Below are positions 52,497-60,015 of a DNA stretch of 64,000 bases, one piece after another. Below the pieces are notes generated by a model that did no database searches, had not been told where the DNA came from, and saw only the letters and a list, made by a program, of their open reading frames with translations. The stretch is from Deinococcus cellulosilyticus NBRC 106333 = KACC 11606 (GTDB taxonomy: Bacteria; Deinococcota; Deinococci; Deinococcales; Deinococcaceae): the NCBI RefSeq assembly GCF_007990775.1, contig NZ_BJXB01000007.1, positions 62,001 to 126,000 on the forward strand. Direction: 5' to 3'. The position numbers and the translations under genes were made by a program. How positions within the stretch are numbered: position 1 is the stretch's first letter; each line of letters begins with the position of its first letter.

Positions 52497-53379
52497 ATTC
52501 CTTCACCCCCCCGGTCAGCGTTCCCCTGGTGAAATACTTCTGAATCCAGGGGTAGATCAGCAGCATCGGGAGGGTGGTCAGGACCACTGCAGCCATCTTG
52601 AGCGCCTCGGGGTGGGAGGTGGTGTTCGAGGTGCTTTCGGCGTAATCAGCGCTGTTGAGCCCGGTGAGGATGTCGCGCAGGATCACGGGCAGGGGCATCA
52701 TTTCGCGGTCCGAGAAGAACAGGATGGGATCAAAGAAGTTGTTCCAGCTGGTGACGGCGTAAAACAGTCCAATGGTGAGCAGGATGGGTTTGGAGAGGGG
52801 CATCACGATGTGCCACAAAATCTGCAGCTCTGAGGCCCCGTCGATCCGTGCGGCTTCTTCCAGGGAGTCTGGCAGGTTCTCGAAGAAGTTTTTCATCACG
52901 AAGAGGTTGTACACGCTGACTGCACCGTTCAGCAGCAAGGCCCAGTAGGAGTTGATCAGGCCCAGGTCGCGGATCACCAGGTAAAGCGGAATGAGGCCTG
53001 CGTTAAAGAGGAAGGTGAAGAGGATCAGGCCAGAGATGATCTTGCGTCCGGGGAGGTCCCGTCTGGAAAGGGGGTAGGCGGTCAGGACGGTGACGATCAT
53101 GCTGACGAGCACCCCGCCCACCGTGATGATCACGCTGTTGAGCCCGGCCCTGAGCATGGCGGGTTGCTTGAGGAGTTCAATGTAGGCGCTGAAGGACCAC
53201 TGGGTGGGAGGCAGAAACAGGCTGCTTTTTTCGCCCATCGGGGTGACGGACACCATCACCACGTAAACCAGGGGAATCAGGGTGACAATCAGCACGAACA
53301 GCAGGATGCCGTTGATCAGGCCGTCAAAGAGCAGGTCGTCGCGGGTGCGGGGTTTGCGGGAGGTCAGGGTGTCTTCCAT
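52495..53379 (-). CDS. CUT1 ABC permease, LplC/YtcP-like
   Basis: 294 residues, six helices. The EAA loop that contacts the ATPase reads EEAARIDGASELQILWHIVMPLSKPIL. YPLSRRDLPGRK and WNNFFDPILFFSD are typical of the LplC/YtcP branch. It pairs with the next upstream permease. No ATPase gene is in the operon, so a shared MsmX-type ATPase elsewhere probably serves it. Confidence 0.9.
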   Translation of the reverse strand: MEDTLTSRKPRTRDDLLFDGLINGILLFVLIVTLIPLVYVVMVSVTPMGEKSSLFLPPTQWSFSAYIELLKQPAMLRAGLNSVIITVGGVLVSMIVTVLTAYPLSRRDLPGRKIISGLILFTFLFNAGLIPLYLVIRDLGLINSYWALLLNGAVSVYNLFVMKNFFENLPDSLEEAARIDGASELQILWHIVMPLSKPILLTIGLFYAVTSWNNFFDPILFFSDREMMPLPVILRDILTGLNSADYAESTSNTTSHPEALKMAAVVLTTLPMLLIYPWIQKYFTRGTLTGGVKE

Positions 53380-53388
53380 GGGCTTACC

Positions 53389-54348
53389 TCAGTACAGTCC
53401 GCGCCCGCTGAATCGCTGGGCCATGCGGTTGGCGGTGAGAATGAGGGCGAGTCCGATCAGGCCTTTGAACAGGCCCACCGCTGTGGCCAGAGAGAACTGG
53501 AAGTTCTGGATGCCCTGGCGGTAGACCCAGGTGTCAATCACATCTGCCACCGAGTAGACAGGCAGGGAGTACAGCACGAAGATCTGTCCAAATCCGGCGT
53601 CCAGAATGTGCCCGAGGCGAAGCAGGGTCACCAGGATGATCACGTCCAGCATGCCGGGAATGGAGATGTGCCAGATGCGCTGCCAGCGGGTGGCTCCGTC
53701 CACTTCAGCGGCCTCGTAGAGGGTGGGGTTGATGGAAAGGAGCGCTGCGAGGTAGAGGATGGCCCCCCATCCGGTTTCCTTCCAGATGTCGGAAAGCACA
53801 ATCACGCTGCGGAAGAACTCCGGTGAAGTGAGGAAGGGAATGGTGTCTCCACCAAGGGCGCCGATGGCCTGATTGACCAGACCTTCACTGGGAGACAGCA
53901 GGGCCAGCAGCACCCCGAACACGATCACCCAGGACAGGAAGTGTGGGAGGTAACTGACCGTCTGTGCCCCTCTGGCCAGCCATTTCAGCCTGGCTTCGTG
54001 AATGGCAATCGCCAGGATGATGGCAGGAGGAATGCCGAGCACCAGTTTGGCCACCGAAATGATCAGGGTGTTGGTCATGAGCTGGCTGAAGTAAAACGAT
54101 TCGAAAAACTGAATGAAGTACTTGAAACCTGCCCAGGGACTGCCCTCCACCCCGAGGGTCGGGTTGAAGTCCTTGAAAGCAATCTGGGCATTCCACAGGG
54201 GCCAGTAGCGGAAAACCACGAAGTACAGCAAGCCTGGAATCAGCAGCACATACAGGGCCTGGTGCCGCATGAGGCGTTTGAGGGTGCTGGTTTTCGGCCT
54301 GGGCAGTGGGGTGTCCTGGGGGGGTTCGGCAGTCAGGTCAGGTTTCAT
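53389..54348 (-). CDS. CUT1 ABC permease, LplB-like
   Basis: 319 residues, six helices. EAA loop EAAEVDGATRWQRIWHISIPGMLDVI. HQALYVLLIPGLLYFVVFRYWPLW and FKDFNP are characteristic of LplB. First structural gene after the LacI regulator. Its stop is 9 bp before the second permease gene. Confidence 0.9.
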   Translation of the reverse strand: MKPDLTAEPPQDTPLPRPKTSTLKRLMRHQALYVLLIPGLLYFVVFRYWPLWNAQIAFKDFNPTLGVEGSPWAGFKYFIQFFESFYFSQLMTNTLIISVAKLVLGIPPAIILAIAIHEARLKWLARGAQTVSYLPHFLSWVIVFGVLLALLSPSEGLVNQAIGALGGDTIPFLTSPEFFRSVIVLSDIWKETGWGAILYLAALLSINPTLYEAAEVDGATRWQRIWHISIPGMLDVIILVTLLRLGHILDAGFGQIFVLYSLPVYSVADVIDTWVYRQGIQNFQFSLATAVGLFKGLIGLALILTANRMAQRFSGRGLY

Positions 54349-54423
54349 CGTCTCTCTCCTGTGGGCGCAGTTGTCCCTGCTTTGCTGGGAGGCCCAGAAA
54401 GCACATGCAGATGGGGGTTCAAT

Positions 54424-55437
54424 TCAGGCTTTGCGGGGTCCGGTGGACTCGCGGACCACCAGGCTGCTGGGGAATTCAATCAGGGTGTCTTTGTGGGATT
54501 CACCGTCAAGCATCTCGCAGATCAGGCGCACTGCGGTGCTGTTCATGTCTTCAATGGGGTGAGAGACGGTGGTGAGGGTGGGATGGATCTGGCTTGCGGC
54601 CAGCACATCGTCGAATCCGACCACGGAAATGTCGTCTGGAATGCGCAGCCCTCGGTCTTTGATGGCATCGATCACCCCGAATGCGGTGGCGTCACTGGCC
54701 GCAAAGATGGCGGTGGGGGGTAAAGCATGGTTCAGGAGGTCCTGTCCCGCCTCGAAACCTCTGCGCTGGGTGAAGTTGCCCTCTGCAATCAGGGTGGGAT
54801 CGAGCAGGCCCCTGGCCCCGAGGGTGTCTTTGAAGGCGCGCAGGCGCTCCTGGGCCTGTGTGGATTCTTTTGCTCCGGTCACAAATCCGATCCGCTCATG
54901 ACCGAGGGACAGCAGGTGCTCGACGGCAGCCCTGGCCCCGTGGTAATTGTCTGCGCACACGGTGGGCAGGTGGGTTTTTGCCCCGAAGTGGTTGATGAGC
55001 ACCACCGGAATCTTGCTTTTTTCCAGCGAGACCAGAAAACTGGCGGAGTCGCTGGGGACCACGATCAAAAGCCCATCTGCGAGGCCACTTTGCAGCATGC
55101 CGATGCGTTCCTGTTCGCGTTTCTGGTCCCTGCTGGTGGTGAAGACCCCCACATCAAGCCCCACCCGGCTTGCTGCTTCTGCCGCTGCACGGGCCACATC
55201 GGTGAAATACGGACTAATGAGTTCAGGGACCACCATGCCGAGCAGGTTGGTGCGGCCACCACGCAGGCTGCGGGCGGCGTAATTCACGGTGTACCCGAGG
55301 TCTTTTGCGGCTTTCAGGACCCGTTCACGGGTTTCCTGGGAGATGCGCCCCGAGTTGTTGAGGGTCTTTGACACCGTGACTTTGGACACCCCGGCAAGGC
55401 GTGCGACGTCGGCAATGGTGACAGATGCTTGCTCCAC
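54424..55437 (-). CDS. LacI-family regulator of the pectin operon
   Basis: 337 residues. The N-terminal VTIADVARLAGVSKVTVSKTLNNSGRISQETRERVLKAAKDLGY is the LacI helix-turn-helix and hinge. The rest is the periplasmic-binding-like sensor with GFDDVLAASQIHPTLTTV. A GTG start at 55437 is chosen because AAAGGAG lies 5 bp upstream. An in-frame GTG at 55461 lacks a site. It is first in the operon, and three copies of GGTTAANCGTTAACC-like sequence lie upstream, so it likely represses itself and the operon until a uronate intermediate appears. Confidence 0.9.
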   Translation of the reverse strand: MEQASVTIADVARLAGVSKVTVSKTLNNSGRISQETRERVLKAAKDLGYTVNYAARSLRGGRTNLLGMVVPELISPYFTDVARAAAEAASRVGLDVGVFTTSRDQKREQERIGMLQSGLADGLLIVVPSDSASFLVSLEKSKIPVVLINHFGAKTHLPTVCADNYHGARAAVEHLLSLGHERIGFVTGAKESTQAQERLRAFKDTLGARGLLDPTLIAEGNFTQRRGFEAGQDLLNHALPPTAIFAASDATAFGVIDAIKDRGLRIPDDISVVGFDDVLAASQIHPTLTTVSHPIEDMNSTAVRLICEMLDGESHKDTLIEFPSSLVVRESTGPRKA

Positions 55438-55536
55438 TTGAGCTCCTTTGGCAAACGGCACGACCTGATCGGCTGGATCAGGGGAACCGTAAACCCAGTC
55501 TGATCTGCTGGATCATTTCGGGTGGATCTGGATTCT

Positions 55537-55551
55537 GGTTAATCGTTAACC
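55537..55551. promoter_or_regulatory. LacI-type operator 1
   Basis: GGTTAATCGTTAACC, palindromic in six of seven pairs. It lies one base downstream of the -10 of the regulator promoter, where binding would block initiation. Confidence 0.7.
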
Positions 55552-55552
55552 C

Positions 55553-55581
55553 AATGTAGCACCGGATCTCTGGTTCGTCAA
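55553..55581 (-). promoter_or_regulatory. Promoter of the pectin operon and its LacI gene
   Basis: On the minus strand TTGACG (55576-55581), 17 bp, TACATT (55553-55558). It is flanked by operators on both sides. Confidence 0.7.
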
Positions 55582-55585
55582 GAGA

Positions 55586-55600
55586 GGGTAACCGTTAACC
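55586..55600. promoter_or_regulatory. LacI-type operator 2
   Basis: GGGTAACCGTTAACC, sharing the core with operator 1 and ending 4 bp upstream of the -35 box. Confidence 0.65.
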
Positions 55601-55640
55601 CAAAGCCTGAATGGTTCTTTTTTGACCGATTTTTATGGAT

Positions 55641-55655
55641 GGGTAACCGTTAACC
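55641..55655. promoter_or_regulatory. LacI-type operator 3
   Basis: GGGTAACCGTTAACC, identical to operator 2 and 55 bp away from it, on the side facing the WYL gene. The rest of the 311-bp divergent spacer shows no further element. Confidence 0.65.
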
Positions 55656-55748
55656 CTTGCAGGGGTTGTGTCTTCTTGAAAAGGGCTGATCCCTGCTCAG
55701 GACCCCTCTGCGACACAACTTGTCGTTTCAGGGCTGTACAGTCAGAAC

Positions 55749-56714
55749 ATGGGCCATTCCGCACTCCCCAGAGCCAAAAGGCTGCAGAAAATTCTGGAAC
55801 TCCTCCGCCTGAAACCCCGCACCTGCCAGGAACTCGCAGAACGCTTCAACAGAAGTGTGCGCTCGATTCAGCGGGACATCGAGGTCCTGAAAGACGATGG
55901 AGAGGGCATCGAGGACCTGCCAGGAGACCGGTACTTCATCCCCTCGTTGCCCTCCTCCCTCAGTGCAGTGGAGGCACTGGCAGTTTACGCAGCCGCCAGA
56001 CTGCTGTACCACCACGCCCCGAATTCGAAACGCTCCTACCTGACGGCCATGGAAAAGGTTTCTGCCCTGCTTCCCGAGAACATCCGGGCACAGTACCTGA
56101 ACAGCACCCCTCCCCTGCAGGACCCCCGTTTTTCTGAAGGGCTGCTCGAAGACGTATCAAGGGCCTGGAAAGAACGCAGGGTGCTGTCCTTCCAGTACTG
56201 TGCACCCAACAAGAAACCCGAAGAACGCAAACTGGAAGTGTGGTTTCTGGAGGTCAGTCGGGTGAATCTGGACATCTATGCGATGGGACGCGACCCGGAC
56301 AAGGACAGTTTCCGCACCTTCAAACTTTCCAGAATGCAACACACCCGACTGCTGCAGGAGAACTACACCATCCCCCCGGATTTTGACCCCAGCAAGGTGC
56401 TGAACCACGCCTGGGGGGTGGTGGGCCTGAGTGGAGGGGGCCTCACCACCATCCACCTGAGGTTCAAACCGGAAGCAGCCTACCGCATCCGGGAAGGGGG
56501 CTACCCCTCTCTTCACATCGAACAGGAATTGCCCGATGGCGGCCTCGAAGTCTCCTTGCAGGTCGGTACGGACACCGACCGCTTCCCACTGGAACTCATC
56601 TCCTGGGTGCAAAGCTGGGGAAGCCGGGTGGAGGTCCTCTCCCCTGCCAACCTGAGAGAACGCTGGCTGAATGAGGCCAGAGAGGTGGCCCGCTTAACGA
56701 ACGACCCTGTTTGA
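55749..56714 (+). CDS. WYL-domain transcriptional regulator next to cas operon
   Basis: 321 residues. The N-terminal helix-turn-helix (KRLQKILELLRLKPRTCQELAERFNRSVRSIQRDIEVLKDDG) is of the HTH_11/DeoR-like type. The WYL domain (about 140-230, VLSFQYCAPNKKPEERKLEVWFLEVSRVNLDIYAMGRD) and a WCX-like C-terminal part follow. WYL proteins often neighbour CRISPR-cas loci and are thought to sense nucleotides or nucleic acid. It lies 147 bp upstream of cas3 on the same strand and may control the cas operon. It is divergent from the LacI regulator. Confidence 0.87.
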   Translation: MGHSALPRAKRLQKILELLRLKPRTCQELAERFNRSVRSIQRDIEVLKDDGEGIEDLPGDRYFIPSLPSSLSAVEALAVYAAARLLYHHAPNSKRSYLTAMEKVSALLPENIRAQYLNSTPPLQDPRFSEGLLEDVSRAWKERRVLSFQYCAPNKKPEERKLEVWFLEVSRVNLDIYAMGRDPDKDSFRTFKLSRMQHTRLLQENYTIPPDFDPSKVLNHAWGVVGLSGGGLTTIHLRFKPEAAYRIREGGYPSLHIEQELPDGGLEVSLQVGTDTDRFPLELISWVQSWGSRVEVLSPANLRERWLNEAREVARLTNDPV

Positions 56715-56861
56715 CGCAAGGGTGTTTTAACCTCTGGGCAGGGCAAGTGTCAGTTCACAGTTCACAGTCCAAAGCCCTTCTCAGGCGTTCACAGACCTCA
56801 GGAATGGATCGGATCTGGATCAATTCAGGTCCTCTGTGATACCGCGTCAGAAAGGATCAAC
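56715..56861 (+). promoter_or_regulatory. Spacer upstream of cas3
   Basis: 147 bp that should hold the cas promoter. It contains CAGTTCACAGTTCACAG (56751-56767), a short direct repeat also present near 38275-38308. No consensus -35/-10 pair is convincing. The cas3 ribosome site is AAAGGA. Confidence 0.35.
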
Positions 56862-59132
56862 ATGGCAGAGTTCTGGGCACACACTCCAACCAACACCACT
56901 CCACCCCATTTGCTGAGAGAGCACCTGAGGACCGTCACAGACCGCACCTTGCAACACGTCAGGCATTACCGGGTGCCACATGTGCAGGATTACGCCCGCA
57001 TCATTGGGCTTTTGCATGACCTGGGGAAATACAAGCTGGAATTTCAGACTTTAAGGCTCAATTACGACCCTCGCACAGGCCAGAGAACCACCAACCCTGA
57101 AGGCAAAGTGGACCATTCCAGTCTGGGTGCCTTTGTGACCAGACACAACTACAAAGCAACGGATCAAGGTTTCAATGTGATGTCTCAGGTGATCGCTGCC
57201 CACCACGCAGGTTTGCACACCCTCAGCCATCTCGAAGGACGCATTCAGGAATGCAGCAGAGACAGAGAGGGGTTCACAGAAGCTTTCAAAAACGCCATTC
57301 ACGAACTTCCAGAGATCAACCAGCTTCCCAGGCAAGTCCTGCCTGCCCCCTTCAAACGCCAGCTCAGCAATGAGTTTTTCACCCGCATGCTGCTGAGTGC
57401 ACTGGTGGATGCCGACTTCATGGACACCGAGGCCCACTGCAGCCCCCAGAAATCCAGCCTGAGGACCCATCCACAGGCCAGCCTGGAGGTGCTGAATGCA
57501 CGCCTGGAAGAACAGCAGCAACAGTTCCAGCCCAATTCCAGCGTCAATGTGCTCAGGCAGGAGATGTACCAGAAGGTGATCGCTCAGGCGAAACTGCCCA
57601 CAGGGTTCTTCAGGCTCTCCATGCCCACTGGAGCAGGAAAAACCCGCACTTCACTGGCTTTCGCCCTGCAGCACGCCCTGCACCATGACCTCTCAAGGGT
57701 GATTTATGCGATTCCCTTCACCAGCATCATTGACCAGACTGCACAGGTCTTCAAAGACCTCCTGAATCAGGGCAATGAAGAAAACGTGCTGGAGCACCAC
57801 AGTGCCCTGGACCCCAAAAACATAGATGCTCTGGACACCCGCAGCTGGATCAAGCTCACCAGTGAAAACTGGAATGCCCCTGTGGTCGTGACCACCACCG
57901 TGCAGCTTTTTGAGAGCCTGTTTGCAAACCGCACCAGCCAGCTTCGCAAACTGCACAACATCGCTGGATCGGTGCTGGTGCTGGACGAAGTGCAAACCCT
58001 CCCTGCAAAACTGCTGAAACCCATCATGGACACCCTGAGTGAACTGGTGTCCTGCTATCAGGTCACCGTGGTTTTCTGCACAGCCACCCAGCCTGCTTTT
58101 GATGCAGCAAGTGGTCTGAACTTCACCGAATTGCAGCAGGCCAGGGACCTGCTTCCAGACGCAGCAAAATACTTCGAGGCCTTAAAACGGGTGAAGTACC
58201 ATCTGGACACCGAAACCCCAAAAAGCTGGGAAGACATTGCCGAAGAACTGAAAGAGCATCCTCAGGTCCTGTGCATTCTGAACACCAGACCCCAGTCCAG
58301 AGAACTTTTCGATGCCCTGCAGGACCCTCAGGCCATTCAACTCTCCACCTGGCTTTTTCCAAAACACCGCAAAATGCTTTTGAAACGCATCCGCAGGCAG
58401 CTGCAGAAAGGACTTCCCTGCAGGGTGATTTCCACACAGCTGATCGAATGCGGGGTGGATGTGGATTTCCCGGTGGTCTACCGGGCCCTTGGACCGCTCG
58501 ATGCCCTGGTGCAGGCCGCTGGGCGCTGCAACCGGGAAGGCAAGATGGCAGATCTGGGGCAGGTGGTCATCTTCCGACCCGAGGTCCCCAACTACCCCAG
58601 AGATGAGTACTTCATCCGGGTGCAGGAAACCGAGAAACTCCTGAAACGCAGCATCGATCTGGACGACCCGCAGATTTTTCAGGCTTATTTCACCCAGGTG
58701 CACCGGAACGTCGAGCAGAAAAAAGACGAGCACGGCAAAACCATCCAGGATTACCGCCAGCAGTACGACTACCCGGCAGTGAAGCAGATGTTCAGGATGA
58801 TCGATTCAGACATGGTGTCTGTGGTCATCACCCGCATGCATGCCAGAAAGCACACCGTGGAACTCAAACGACCCCAGGAACTGCTGAAAACCCTGGAACA
58901 CGCAGAACACCCAGGCAAGGACCTCTGGCGCGAACTGCAGCAGTACACGGTCAGCATTTACGTGAATCAGGTCCCGAAGCTGCAAAGGCACCTCAGGCAG
59001 ATCACCCGGACCGTCACAAACAGGGATGGCAGCAGCAAAACCATCGAAATGCAGCTTTATGAGTGGAGGGGCATTTACGACTTTCAGAAAGGACTGGTGG
59101 CCGAAGATGACTTGAGCCTGTTTGTGAATTAA
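56862..59132 (+). CDS. cas3: CRISPR-associated helicase/nuclease Cas3, type I-C
   Basis: 756 residues. The N-terminal HD nuclease has LLHDLGKYK (His52, Asp53), KVDHSSLGA and AAHHAGLH. The superfamily 2 helicase follows with MPTGAGKTRTS (Walker A), VLVLDEVQTLP (DEVQ box), FCTATQPAF and the C-terminal INTRPQSRELF to QLIECGVDVDFP and QAAGRCNREG region. It unwinds and degrades DNA recruited by Cascade. The domain order HD-helicase and length match I-C Cas3. First gene of the cas operon, followed by an unusual 196-bp gap. Confidence 0.96.
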   Translation: MAEFWAHTPTNTTPPHLLREHLRTVTDRTLQHVRHYRVPHVQDYARIIGLLHDLGKYKLEFQTLRLNYDPRTGQRTTNPEGKVDHSSLGAFVTRHNYKATDQGFNVMSQVIAAHHAGLHTLSHLEGRIQECSRDREGFTEAFKNAIHELPEINQLPRQVLPAPFKRQLSNEFFTRMLLSALVDADFMDTEAHCSPQKSSLRTHPQASLEVLNARLEEQQQQFQPNSSVNVLRQEMYQKVIAQAKLPTGFFRLSMPTGAGKTRTSLAFALQHALHHDLSRVIYAIPFTSIIDQTAQVFKDLLNQGNEENVLEHHSALDPKNIDALDTRSWIKLTSENWNAPVVVTTTVQLFESLFANRTSQLRKLHNIAGSVLVLDEVQTLPAKLLKPIMDTLSELVSCYQVTVVFCTATQPAFDAASGLNFTELQQARDLLPDAAKYFEALKRVKYHLDTETPKSWEDIAEELKEHPQVLCILNTRPQSRELFDALQDPQAIQLSTWLFPKHRKMLLKRIRRQLQKGLPCRVISTQLIECGVDVDFPVVYRALGPLDALVQAAGRCNREGKMADLGQVVIFRPEVPNYPRDEYFIRVQETEKLLKRSIDLDDPQIFQAYFTQVHRNVEQKKDEHGKTIQDYRQQYDYPAVKQMFRMIDSDMVSVVITRMHARKHTVELKRPQELLKTLEHAEHPGKDLWRELQQYTVSIYVNQVPKLQRHLRQITRTVTNRDGSSKTIEMQLYEWRGIYDFQKGLVAEDDLSLFVN

Positions 59133-59145
59133 ACACAAAATTGAA

Positions 59146-59167
59146 GGTCTGGGATGGCTCCCAGACC
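59146..59167. terminator. Hairpin after cas3 and at the end of the crRNA-like element
   Basis: GGTCTGGGA (59146-59154) pairs with TCCCAGACC (59159-59167) with a 4-nt loop, 13 bp after the cas3 stop. On the minus strand it is followed by TTCAATTTTG, a weak T-rich tail. Confidence 0.6.
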
Positions 59168-59230
59168 CCACTTCAAAGCCCTGTTTTGACCCTCTTAATG
59201 TTTCAATCCTCAGCAGTTGGCTGGACTCCC
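59146..59230 (-). ncRNA. Candidate solitary crRNA-like gene between cas3 and cas5c
   Basis: On the minus strand, in order: a -10 box TACAAT (59231-59236) with a weak -35 TTAAGG 17 bp upstream. Next is a degenerate repeat (59200-59230) with hairpin CAGC-CAACT-GCTG (59211-59223) and the 11-nt AGGATTGAAAC (59200-59210). A 32-nt spacer-like segment (59168-59199) follows, then a perfect 9-bp hairpin (59146-59167). The 11-nt element equals the length and sequence type of the 5' handle that Cas5c leaves on I-C crRNAs. Nothing codes here, while the other cas genes overlap. The whole resembles a one-spacer CRISPR or a CreA-like RNA. It could also be a decayed array remnant. Confidence 0.55.
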
Positions 59231-59328
59231 ATTGTAGCAAGAGAGCTGCGACACCTTAAGAGGGAGAATGCTGATGTTTGTTTTTACACCTTTAATGAAT
59301 AGTAAGAATCAAAGAAAGGAGCCAGAAT

Positions 59329-60015
59329 GTGTTGACCCTCAAAGTGTGGGCAGAACACGCATGTTTCACGCGCCCGGAAAACAAGGTGGAGCGTGTCACT
59401 TACGACGTGATGACCCCGAGTGCCGCCCGTGGGGTGCTCGAAGCCATTTTCTGGAAGCCCCAGATCCGATGGAAGGTGCGGGAAATCTGGGTGCTGAAAC
59501 CCATCAGGCATCACTCGATCCTCAGGAATGAGGTGAACAGCACAGCCTCTGCCAGCAGTGCCAGAAAATGGGTGCAATCTGGAGGGGGGTACTTCGCAGA
59601 GGAGGACCGCGCCCAGCGTCACGCTCTGATCCTCAGGGATGTGGAGTACATCATTCACGCGGATCTTGAACTTCTTCCCCATGCCACCGATCCCATTCAG
59701 AAGTACCTGGAGATGTTCAGGAGGAGGGCAGAGAAAGGGCAGGCCCACCATCAGCCTTATCTGGGGAACCGGGAATTCACAGCGTCCTTCTCCCCCATTG
59801 AGGGGCACGAAAAGCCCATCGATGTGACCGACGATCTGGGGAGAATGCTGTTTGACGTGCAGTACAGCCAGAGCAGCAAGGGAAAAATCAAATTCATGCA
59901 GCACGACGCGCAGGGGAGCAGGGTTGCTTCTGGCGTTGCCACCCCCAGGTTCTTTCAGGCCCGTCTGGAAAAAGGCATCCTGCACGTCCCACAAGAGCTT
60001 TATGGAGGTGCGTGA
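59329..60015 (+). CDS. cas5c: Cas5c (Cas5d) crRNA endonuclease, type I-C
   Basis: 228 residues, RAMP fold. In I-C it cuts the pre-crRNA (replacing Cas6) and stays on the 5' handle. Family segments: LKVWAEHACFTRPENKVERVTYDVMTPSAARGVLEAIFWKP and NEVNSTASA. The C-terminal YLGNREFTASFSP is also typical. The start is a GTG at 59329 with AAAGGAG 7 bp upstream. An ATG two bases earlier runs into a stop at once. The stop overlaps the cas8c start (TGATG). Confidence 0.95.
   Translation: MLTLKVWAEHACFTRPENKVERVTYDVMTPSAARGVLEAIFWKPQIRWKVREIWVLKPIRHHSILRNEVNSTASASSARKWVQSGGGYFAEEDRAQRHALILRDVEYIIHADLELLPHATDPIQKYLEMFRRRAEKGQAHHQPYLGNREFTASFSPIEGHEKPIDVTDDLGRMLFDVQYSQSSKGKIKFMQHDAQGSRVASGVATPRFFQARLEKGILHVPQELYGGA

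Noticed and set aside
59268..59531. 87-codon frame reading into cas5c as a full protein
   Set aside because: Most of it overlaps cas5c out of frame and is a by-product of that gene. Only its first 20 codons are of interest and are discussed as a speculative leader or toxin.
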